A stretch of DNA of 64,000 nt from Zanthoxylum bungeanum (taxonomy: Eukaryota; Streptophyta; Magnoliopsida; Sapindales; Rutaceae), in NCBI GenBank assembly GCA_019454045.1, contig SKCR01033462.1, positions 107,310-171,309 on the forward strand, in the 5' to 3' direction. Every line of letters begins with the position of its first letter. Position 1 is the first letter of the stretch. Below are positions 56,260-64,000 of the stretch, piece after piece. A program made the translations under genes and the position numbers. The notes beneath the pieces were generated by a model, which saw only the letters and a program-made list of their open reading frames with translations, searched no databases and was not told where the DNA came from.

Positions 56260-57032
56260 TGTTTGGTTAGTTAGGAACCAAAGTAAACATGGCAAGCAAA
56301 CAGAAAATCACAGAGAAAACAAAGGATTAAAGTGATTCGGCGGAGAGTAGCTCCAACCTACGTCCACGGGAGCTAAGAAAGGAAATTTTATTACGAGCTC
56401 GGGTCAAGACTGACCAACTTTCTCTCTCTATCAGTAAGCTTTTTAGAGCTATTTTACAAGTTGTGAAAGATATAAAATGCTAACCAAAAGGAACCAACCC
56501 TTAAATTAGAGTCTTTCAACCCCCTTATATAGGCTCTCGAATCTACTATTACGTAAACTCGTGATGTCTGCTCATGTCAGCCTGTCATTGCCGCCCATGT
56601 TCCTTTTTCCCAACTGCTCTGCAAACAGTAGCTCTAACCTTCTGACTCAACCACCATCTGCCAGAAAAAGCCATTATTCCCACTTTTATCCTCCGCTACA
56701 CGTTATGTCCCATGTGACAGCCTGTAATTCAACCACTACTACTTTGTTCCGTGTGTCAGAAGGGAAGTCTCTAACCAACTCCAATCATATCAGCCTTCTA
56801 GAGACTTAAACTCTCATGTAGGACTTACGCCATTCATATATAAGTACAAGAGACTGCAACCCCGGCCTCGATCCCCAGGTCGGTATACCAAGAGGAATAT
56901 CGCTGAATATTATTCCTTGCTTCTTTACCAGGTCGGGTCAGTAGTCATGGACCGCCTCGGGTCAACCTTAACAGATGCTCAAATTCAACCGGTTCTGATA
57001 CCTTCTCACCAGATCAGGTCGATATCCCAACA
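56260..57032 (-). repeat. 3' LTR of the Tat element, about 773 bp
   Basis: Right edge firm: GATATCCCAACA followed by TATCCTCCTC, the polypurine tract seen from the plus strand. Left edge inferred from TGTTTGG, the inverse of the TGTTGGG at the other end. It contains TACGTCCACGGG, a phrase common in plant LTRs, and a TATA box (56524-56531, minus strand TATATAAG). No second LTR copy lies in the window to check the length. Confidence 0.65.
56524..56531 (-). promoter_or_regulatory. LTR TATA box of the Tat element
   Basis: Minus strand TATATAAGGGG, preceded by a GC-moderate stretch, at the position expected for the U3 promoter of an LTR. Inferred. Confidence 0.5.
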
Positions 57033-57406
57033 TATCCTCCTCAACTAGCTCTTTCTTAAGGCGTCCATTTGTATCTCGGGCTCGGGCCCTTAGTCTGACC
57101 TATCATCCTCACAATGGCCTTGGACCATCTGTTAAGTGCAAACCCCATTATAACCTTTTTCAGGCTTCAGAGTTAATCGGGGTTGAAAATCACCATCAAT
57201 ATCGGTCTCATAGTTCTCGGTATCAAAGATTTTTGTGAGTTAATGTCGGAAACTATAATAAAGGTGCATATTGCGCCTATGTCCTCGGGTCTTAACTCGT
57301 GAATATCCTCACTGCCACGTCCTTTAGGTAATAAAGTACATGTATCGTCAAAAGATTCATTTTTTTCTGTAATGATTGCCTTTTCACCGCTAGTTGAAAG
57401 GTCTTT

Positions 57407-58363
57407 CTAGGTGTGGGACACAGAAACTGGGCGACGCATGCTGTCCCGGGCTAGTCTCTTCTGATACAACTGCATGTGATACAAAGACTTCGTTCTCTTC
57501 TCATCCAATAGTGCTAACTGATCAAACCTCTGTGCGGCCCAATCCTGTTCCGGTAATTCTGCCTCTGTTAATACCCTCATAGACTGTATTTCCACTTCTA
57601 CCGGCAATACTGCTTCCATTCCATAGACCAAAGAGTAAGGTGTGGCCCATGTTGCTGTTCTTACTGATGTTCTATACCCCCACAAAGCATACGGTAATTT
57701 CTCGGCCCAATCTCTGCAATTTCCTGTCATCTTGGCTAAAATTGTCTTTATAGTCTTGTTGGCTGCCTCAACTGCCCCATTTGCTTGCGGCCTGTACGGT
57801 GATGACTTGTGGTGGCCTATCCCATACCTCTGTAACATTGCTTTCGTCTCTCCTTGAAACTGGACCCCGTTGTCTGTCACTACATGATGCGGCATACCAT
57901 ACCGACAAATGAGGTTCCGAGCTATAAACTTTGCCATCTGCTTTGCTGTAACATTACGGAATGATTCAGCTTCCACCCATTTCGAGAAATTGTCCACTGC
58001 TACCACCATAAAGCAATGTCCGTTTGATGCATTCGGTCGAATTTCCCCAATCATATCAATCCCCCATGCTGAGAAAGGCCACGGCTCTGACAACCCGTGA
58101 AACTCTGTGTGCGGTAAGTGATTCAAATTACCGTGTGCTTGACAGTGATGACAGTGCTTTACCATCTTCGCGCAATCTGTTTCCATGGTTGACCAATAAA
58201 AACCTTGTCTCACTATCTTGCGGGACAGATTCAACCCATTCATGTACGGACCGCATACCCCGGCGTGTATTTCTTCCATTACATGCCGAGCTTCTTCTTT
58301 TCTCAAACACTTCAACTGAATACCGTTTGCTTGCCTCTTGTACAGTTCCCCTTTCAAAATCAC
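57407..58363 (-). pseudogene. Tat integrase
   Basis: 318 residues open. The zinc-binding region (residues about 28-72) ends CHHCQAHG. The catalytic triad is readable: Asp in F-S-A-W-G-I-D-M-I-G, Asp in V-V-T-D-N-G-V-Q-F and Glu in N-G-A-V-E-A-A-N-K-T. The core continues with WAEKLPYALWGYRTSVRTATWATPYSLVYG and AVLPVEVEI. After residue 300 it runs into a foreign sequence (SMRRPVSVSHT) and stops: the C-terminal GPY/F domain is absent, and the next 370 bp to the polypurine tract do not encode it either. The triad is intact, but the protein is probably defective. Confidence 0.92.
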
Positions 58364-58414
58364 ATACTGGGAAGCTAACTTCTGAATGGCTATTCTGTCT
58401 TTTCTGCCTGCCCC

Positions 58415-59062
58415 TTACGGGAGTTCACCATGTTCCAGATACCTCTGAATGTCATAATACCAAGGTTTACCGTCGTCGACCTCAACTTCCAGAATTCTTT
58501 CTATCTCATAAATAGGTTTGCTTGCTGTTGTCAGTATCAACGGTCTCATCACTAACTTTTCTGGATTTTCCCAAGTCGCTGCTAGTGTAGCCAACGCATC
58601 TGCCATCTGATTCTCTTCTCTCGGTAGGTGCTGAAACTTACACTCGGGGATAACCTGTGCCAATTTTCTGAGGTGAAAAAGGTAAGGCTTCAACCGTTCT
58701 TCCTTCAATTCCCATTCTCCTCGCATCTGCTGGACCACCAACATAGAATCTCCGTAGACTTCCACACTCCCGGCCTTCAAGGCTATCAATGCTGTCAAAC
58801 CAAAAGCACATGCTTCATACTCGGCCATGTTGTTAGTCACTCTGAATGTCAACCTCTTGGCTAAAGGCAAAGTCTCTCCCTCGGGGGTCACTATCACGAT
58901 CCCAATTCCGGCTCCCTTGTAATTCACTGCTCCGTCAAAAAACATCTTCCATCTCTGAACTGTTATTGCTTGGACCTCTTCATCTGGAAACTCAAACTTA
59001 TACTGATCCCCCTCAACAGGTTGCAATGCCAGAAACTCTGCTACTGCCCGCCCTTTGATCAC
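58415..59062 (-). pseudogene. Tat archaeal-type second RNase H
   Basis: Characteristic of Tat-lineage elements. The frame begins just after a stop (V-L-L-T-*, near 59090) and shows WKMFFDGAVNYKGAGIGIVIVTPEGE (first catalytic Asp), NNMAEYEACAFGLTALIALKAG (Glu), VEVYGDSMLVVQQMRGEWE (Asp) and REENQMADALATLAATWE (Asp). All four catalytic acids are present. The end HGELP is followed by a stop before integrase. Apart from the flanking stops the domain is intact. Confidence 0.9.
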
Positions 59063-59089
59063 TTTGGAGGTGAGATACTCAATGTCAAA

Positions 59090-59611
59090 CTATGTCAGCA
59101 ATACCAACCATCTGCCCAATTTTCCCACTAGTGAAGGCACCGAATGAAGATATTTCAGAGGATTTTCCTTGGCCACTATCTGGATCTTGTATGACTGGAA
59201 ATAATGCCGCAATTTCCTGGAAGCCCATACCACGACAAGACAGATCTTTTCTACTTCTTGATACCGAGCCTCATACGAGAGCATCTTCTTACTCAGATAA
59301 TAGACTGCATGTTCTACCCCTGTCTCATCTGCCTGTACCATCATAGCTCCCAGTGCTTCTGATTCTATAGCCAAATACAATATCAAAGGTCTGCCCGGTC
59401 TCAGAGGTTTCAATACAGGTGGCTTTACCAAGTACTCTCTGATTCTGTCGAAGGCGGTCTGACACTGTTCATTCCATCTCACTGGCTGATCTTTTCTCAA
59501 CAGTTTGAAGATAGGCTCACATACCGATGTCAACTTGGCAATGAACCGACTGATGTACTGAATCTTCCCCAAGAATGCTCTGACTTCTTTTTCTGTCTTC
59601 GGTGCAGGCAT
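59090..59611 (-). pseudogene. Tat reverse transcriptase C-terminus and first RNase H
   Basis: Reads MPAPKTEKEVRAFLGKIQYISRFIAKLTSVCEPIFKLLRKDQPVRWNEQCQTAFDRIREYL, the connection after the RT thumb, then RPLILYLAIESEALGAMMVQ (degenerate: the usual D is E/A here), then AVYYLSKKMLSYEARYQEVEKICLVVVWASRKLRHYF, the gypsy RNase H. The usual first Asp is not obvious, as in other Tat elements whose first RNase H is worn. Bounded by stops near 59620 and 59090. Confidence 0.88.
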
Positions 59612-59746
59612 TTATGTGATTGCCTTGATCTTTTCGGAGTCTACCTCTATTCCGCCCATTCCCACTGTATGACCAAGCAATTTCCCTGATGTCACCCCAA
59701 ACACACATTTCTTAGGGTTTAGCCGCAGGTTGTATCTGTCAACTCT

Positions 59747-60337
59747 CTAAAGGAACCTTTCTAGTGCTTCAATATGCCCAACCCTTGTCTCTGATTTCAC
59801 CATCATGTCATCTACATACACCTCAATCTCTTTGTGCATCAAGTCATGGAAAAGTGTAGTGGCCATCCGCTGATAAGTAGCTCCCGCATTCTTAAGCCCA
59901 AACGGCATCACCTTGTAACAATAAGTACCCCACTCGGTAACAAATGCAGTTTTGTGTTTATCTTCCTCAGCCATGAGAACCTGATTGTAACCTGAAAACC
60001 CATCTGCAAATGAATACATAGCAGATAAAGCCGTACTATCAACCAAAACATCTATATGCGGCAGAGGAAAATCATCCTTCGGACAAGCCTTGTTGAGATC
60101 TCTGTAGTCTACACACATTCTGACCTTCCCGTCTTTCTTTGGCACCGGCACTATATTAGCCAACCACTCTGGATATTTTACTACTTCCAAGAACCCCACA
60201 TCTATCTGTTTCTTAACTTCTTCTCTGACTTTCTCAGCCCATTCTGGTCTCATCCGTCGGAGTTTCTGTTTTACTGGCCTCATATTCGGATAAGTTGGTA
60301 TTGTGTGCTGGGCAATATTTCTGTCTACCCCAGGCAT
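59747..60337 (-). pseudogene. Tat reverse transcriptase core
   Basis: MPGVDRNIAQHTIPTYPNMRPVKQKLRRMRPEWAEKVREEVKKQIDVGFLEVVKYPEWLANIVPVPKKDGKVRMCVDYRDLNKACPKDDFPLPHIDVLVD opens the palm. SFADGFSGYNQVLM holds the first active Asp region and MPFGLKNAGATYQRMATTLFHDLMHKEIEVYVDDMMVKS the Y-V-D-D box. All key motifs are kept. A stop precedes it (near 60345, in F-A-*-T-Y-E-D) and another follows FL (59747), so the polyprotein is interrupted. Confidence 0.94.
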
Positions 60338-60349
60338 ATCCTCATAGGT

Positions 60350-60973
60350 TCAAGCAAATACTTTGGCATATCTGACCAACACTTCTTTTAGTTTCTCCCT
60401 CTCTTCGGAGGTTACTTCACTTGCAATCATAATTTCCTTGGGGTTCTCAAGTGTACCCAAGTTAAATGCAATAGTTCTGGCTGAACTAATGTCAAATATG
60501 CTTGATTTGTGTAGTGTGAATGGAAATGACTCAGACAAGTAAGCAAAAGAGATGTCTTTATTATTGTATAATGCGGAAGTACATTCAAACAAATCAGGAA
60601 GGTAAATGTCTTCATCATCTATAGACACTTCTTCCTCTGCAATCATGTCTTCCTCAGGCTTTTCATCCTCTCCCAGAGTCAGGCTCTCCAACTTCATCAA
60701 TTCTTCTTCCCGATTCTCTACTTCCACAGCTTCTTTAATCAGCGGTTTCTCACCCAACAAATCCTGGAAGATCTCAAATCCAGGTACCACAATCCCATTA
60801 ACTTCCACAGGTTCAGGCTCCCCTTGATATCCTGAAGCTTTCACAAAACATTCAATCAGTTTCAGGCCATTTTTCTTGACCTTCGGCTTTTCTTCATCAG
60901 ATCTATACCCCAAACCTTTCCGAGTGGTCTGTCCTCTGAAATCTGGCAACTTTGAACCTTTGCCCGGTTTCAA
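60350..60973 (-). pseudogene. Tat linker between protease and reverse transcriptase
   Basis: 207 residues, rich in Glu, Lys and Asp: KGLGYRSDEEKPKVKKNGLKLIECFVKASGYQGEPEPVEVNG, an acidic middle (EEDMIAEEEVSIDDEDIYLPDLFEC) and SSARTIAFNLGTLENPKEIMIASEVTSEEREKLKEVLVRYAKVFA, which is the segment just upstream of the RT domain in Tat-type elements. The G-L-G-Y block is also seen in related elements. It overlaps the end of the protease frame (60903-60973) in a different frame. Confidence 0.75.
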
Positions 60974-61517
60974 ACTTCATTTTTTTCATGATCCTAGCCA
61001 CCCTAGGATCCACCCATTCCTCAAAAGTAGCTGACACCTGAAACCTTGTGAAAGGTTGTATCTCCAAGGCAGCCACATCATTATCTATCTCAGCCCGGAT
61101 AGTAACAACTTCTCCCTCATACGGGAACTTGATCATCTGATGCAAAGTGGAAGGCACGCCCCCAAGTTTGTGAAACCAAGGCCTTCCCAACAATAAGGCA
61201 AAAGTGGCTGGGATGTCCAGCACTGTGAACTCAACCTCATCTTCAATTGGCCCTACCTTGACCATAGCCAAAAAAGTACCCTCAACTCCCCTTTTACTGT
61301 CATCATAAGCCTTAATAGTCATACTGGAGGGGTCCAAGTCTGTTGCTTTCATACCCAATCTTGCCAGAATTTTCAACGGGCACACATTGATGGACAAACC
61401 GTCATCCACCATTACACATGAAGTTTTCTTGCCCCTCACTTCGGCCCTGATAAATAGAGGCCTGTTATGATTTCTTCCCTCCGCCGGGAGTTCATCCTCA
61501 GAAAAAGATATCTGCAA
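60903..61517 (-). pseudogene. Tat aspartic protease region
   Basis: MQISFSEDELPAEGRNHNRPLFIRAEVRGKKTSCVMVDDGLSINVCPLKILARLGM: the active-site loop reads V-D-D-G-L-S-I-N, a variant of the D-[TSNG]-G motif of Tat elements. Further on, EVEFTVLDIPATFALLLGRPWFHKLGGVPSTLHQMIKFPYEG has the second protease signature (L-L-L-G-R-P-W). The frame is entered by a shift from 61666-61436 (VPEDANPAMFVGTVI) near 61500, and left by another near 60905. Confidence 0.88.
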
Positions 61518-61945
61518 AGCTTCTTTATGACCGTCCCAACAAACATTGCAGGGTTGGCGTCTTCCGGTACCACAATCTTGCTCAAGGCCTCAACCATAGC
61601 CTGCCTATGCTCTCGAGATGCACATAACAGTTCCCAGATACTCACTTGTGCTCTAGTCTTCCTCAATCACCTCAGCACTATATCCTTCTCAGTATTTTCT
61701 GCAGTCTCAACCACTTCTCTTCCATCTATCAAAACTTCCTTACCCTTTTCTGCCATATCATTATAGAAACGACCACTGCGCGTCATTCCCCTTACTTCTT
61801 CCTCATCACTGCTAGAGAAATCAAGCCAAAAGCTTTTCCCCTGCTCAAACTCATCTTCACTAGTACTATCCCAGATTCCCAGGCAAAAGGCTTGAGGGTG
61901 AAAGGATTTCAGGACAAGGTCTTCTGGGAGGCCAGAATTGATCAT
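61436..61945 (-). pseudogene. Tat gag-protease linker
   Basis: Acidic, Ser-rich stretch (STSEDEFEQGKSFWLDFSSSDEEEV, then SGRFYNDMAEKGKEVLIDG) at 61945-61667, then after a stop QVSIWELLCASREHRQAMVEALSKIVVPEDANPAMFVGTVIK. This is the usual spacer with the W-x-L-L-x-x-S-x-x-H-R motif before the Tat protease. Stops or shifts lie near 61667 and 61500. Confidence 0.75.
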
Positions 61946-62011
61946 ATAGGCTGGTGGTGGTACGACACGGTAGTTGGATAAGGGGTTTCTGTGTGTGTCA
62001 GGCTGTTCTGT

Positions 62012-63333
62012 TTATGGGTCAGGTATTTTCTTGGAGTCTATCATGTCTTGGATTTCATGGCGGAGTCGGGCGCAATTGTCAGTGTCATGGCCCTTTTGTT
62101 GGTGAAAGTGACAGTAAAGGCTTAGGTTATAATGTGATGGTAGGGGATTGGGTAATGGTTTGGCTTCCAAGGGTTTTAAGAGCCCTTGCCTCTTCAATTT
62201 CTCTAGCACCTTGGACAGGGGCCTTCCCAAGTTAGAAAACTGCCGGTTCCGGATAGCGGCAATCTCAGCAGAAACGGGCTTTGTTCCCGATGTTCCCCCA
62301 ATGGGCCTCCTGTTCAAACCATAGAATTTTCTATTCTCGGCCTCTTCTTCCTCAATATCCATGACAGTTTCCCTCAACTGCCGAAAGTCTGCAATCATGG
62401 AGGTCATCCTCCTCAACTTGCTGTAAATGGAGGGCTTGGTGCCCTTGATAATCATCTTATCTGATCCTTCTCTGAGGGCCTAGTCTGCATCTTCAATAAC
62501 TGACCCCTCCACCGGTCCACATACTCCTTAAAACTCTCATCCGCTTTCTGCTTAACATTCTCTAGATCACGGAGTGGCAGATCGATCTCTAGGTCAGTGA
62601 CATACTGTTTCAGGAAGGCATCAGCCAACTCCCTCCAATCTTCTTTCACTTTCTTCTCCAAACTGTGGTACCACACCACGGGAGCTCCTTCAAGCGACAT
62701 TCCAAACATTTTCTGCACTTGGCGCTGAGATAAGCCAACTGAACTCATGACTGATACAAACTGTCGGAGATGCACCATTGGATCCCCATTCCCGTTAAAC
62801 TTAGCCATATCAGGCATCTTGAACTGTGCCAGCAACTGTTCCTCGAAAGTCAGTGTGTCATAATCCAGCAAATCCTCATTCTTACCCCTCATCTTGCGGG
62901 TAACCGACTCAACCTGATCCTGAAGTTTCTGTAACTCTGCCTGAGACCCAGATACTCTGTTTGCTGCATACTCTGCCATATCATCATCAAAAGCGGGGGT
63001 ATCATCCCCCAATCTGTTTGGAGATTCCTCTTGCCTCACATCCCTGGAATTAACCCCGGCATGAGACCCAGCTATACCAGCCATAGCAGTAGTCAAAGCT
63101 TGCAACTGTTCAGTGACCTTGGCGAGACCGTTCTCTAACTGATCCATACGGGATACCTCATTATCAGATTCACTCATACTTGTTCTTTTAGTGAGTCTTG
63201 TCCCTTCTCTAACCCAAACGGTATCTATGATGTCTTTTTGAGACATAGACGGTGTTAACATGATATATGTATGCATGAGGTGCATGAGATGCATGTAACA
63301 TATATAACATATTAAATCAATTAAAATTTTCAA
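62012..63333 (-). pseudogene. Tat gag (capsid and knuckle)
   Basis: The likely start is near the MSESDNEVSRMDQLENGLAKVTEQLQALT segment (about 63170), a coiled coil, although the frame is open from 63333. The capsid part holds KFNGNGDPMVHLRQFVSVM and SLEGAPVVWYHSLEKKVKEDWRELADAFLKQY, typical of retrotransposon gag, then ADESFKEYVDRWRGQLLKMQTRPSEKDQIR. At 62452-62455 the frame changes in an ATGA overlap. The second frame continues IIKGTKPSIYSKLRRMTSM to a knuckle-like YCHFHQQKGHDTDNCARLRHEI near 62085 and ends IPDP. The shift is probably a one-base loss. Confidence 0.9.
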
Positions 63334-63810
63334 ATAAATCGGCCCGTTACCATTTTAGAATCTTTCGGGCTAATTGTCACATGAGTGAACCCATCCCAGT
63401 TTAAATGGCCCAACAAGTTCACATCTTATGACAAGGATCCCAACTAAATCCAAATGGTAATGTTCCGAACACAAGCACAAAGTGGCCCATCAACACTTAG
63501 ACGCCTTTGGCCCAATAGTCATGAAATACGTTCTTGTCCCAGTTTAAATGGCCCAACAAGCCCATATCCCATGACAATGGTCCAAATGGATCCAAACGAC
63601 GATGTTCCCAAACACAAGCATAGAAGAAAGATGATGCAAACATAACATAATAATTTCTACATAATGGCCCATCAACATTTCAGAAGCTTCGGGCCTAATA
63701 GTCATAAGGTACGAACTCGCCCCAGTTTAAATGGCCCAGCAAATCTGTATTTCTGACAATAGTCCAACTGCATCCAAATGAGGATGGTCCACAAGCACAT
63801 ATTCAAGGAA
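63334..63810 (-). repeat. Tat leader with tandem-like repeats
   Basis: Non-coding. The phrase CCCAGTTTAAATGGCCCAAC occurs at about 63395, 63538 and 63721, each preceded by a (T/A)AGTCATGA...CG block and followed by AATGGTCC and CCAAATGGA words, and ACACAAGCA occurs three times. Units are about 140-185 bp. It lies between the primer-binding side and gag. Confidence 0.75.
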
Positions 63811-63814
63811 ATAA

Positions 63815-63985
63815 TTGTTACTTTAGCCAACCCGGTCTATGGGTGGGTTAGCAAGAGTATAGACAAAGGCTCTCACCGGCGAAGGATGGCCCACAACTAG
63901 GTCTCCCCACTCAAGGGTTCGAGCAACCAAGTGAGCGCACCCTTTTTTATACACTGAGGTACGTGCCAATGAGCTATGGTGTGTG
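63815..63985 (-). mobile_element. SINE-like segment with Pol III box motifs
   Basis: On the minus strand TAGCTCATTGG (63966-63976) resembles a tRNA A box, and GCTCGAACCC (63915-63924) a B box, about 50 nt downstream. The tail continues GTGGGGAGACC...CCGGTGAGAGCC...CCGGGTTGGC, the look of plant tRNA-derived SINEs. No target duplication or A-tail was found, and it lies in the Tat leader, so it could be part of that element. Confidence 0.35.
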
Positions 63986-64000
63986 ACAGACTGTCAAATG

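Larger units (their letters stand above)
56260..64000 (-). mobile_element. Tat/Ogre-type Ty3/gypsy retrotransposon (5' end outside window)
   Basis: From left to right: 3' LTR (56260-57032), polypurine tract, integrase, archaeal-type RNase H, RNase H, reverse transcriptase, linker, protease, gag and a repeat-bearing leader to the window edge. Integrase after RNase H marks the gypsy order, and a second, archaeal-like RNase H between the first and integrase marks the Tat lineage. The reverse transcriptase (MCVDYRDLNKACPKD, YVDDMMVKS) is nearest to Ogre-type sequences by eye. About eight stops or frameshifts occur across gag-pol, so it is probably not autonomous. The 5' LTR is not in the window. 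Confidence 0.92.

Overview
The window is nuclear DNA from a plant, most likely a eudicot. Almost all of it is transposable-element sequence: Ty1/copia and Ty3/gypsy (Tat/Ogre-type) retrotransposons, two CACTA (En/Spm) DNA transposons and several non-autonomous elements. The only convincing intact host gene is a single-exon DUF247 (UPF0481) gene on the minus strand at 53662-55203. I saw no rRNA or tRNA gene, no CRISPR array and no bacterial-style operon. All recognisable elements lie on the minus strand except one small gypsy gag fragment at 6952-7293.

Layout. 1-4362 is the decayed internal region of a copia element, ending in a tRNA-Met-type primer-binding site next to its LTR (4363-6370). 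6371-7293 holds a polypurine-like tract, then a leader and gag N-terminus of a Tat-type gypsy element on the plus strand. 8269-14543 is CACTA-1: perfect 14-bp terminal inverted repeats, a 3-bp ACC target duplication, dense subterminal repeats and both usual genes (a TNP2-like transposase pseudogene and a TNPA-like gene). 14547-16994 is AT-rich flank with a hAT-like MITE and a short ORF that ends just before the next element.

16995-52542 is a second CACTA element (CACTA-2, ATT duplication), split by two large insertions. The first is copia-A (17085-36007, duplication ATATT). Copia-A contains element C (17733-31123, AAATT), a gag-only LTR element. Element C contains a small insert F (21179-21659, TTCATT) and LTR element D (22272-29440, CGGTG). 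D carries a 3.6-kb LTR and contains insert E (26199-28346). The second insertion is copia-B (36748-49292), a tandem LTR-internal-LTR-internal-LTR array whose second internal region lost about 3.5 kb and whose last LTR is truncated. The remaining CACTA-2 pieces carry fragments of TNPA and TNP2.

52546-56259 contains the DUF247 gene with AT-rich flanks. 56260 to the end is a nearly complete Tat/Ogre-type gypsy element on the minus strand: 3' LTR, integrase, archaeal-type RNase H, RNase H, reverse transcriptase, protease, gag and a repeat-bearing leader. It is broken by several stops and frameshifts, and its 5' LTR lies beyond the window. The insertion order is readable from the duplications: CACTA-2 is oldest, then copia-A and copia-B, then C, then D and F, then E.
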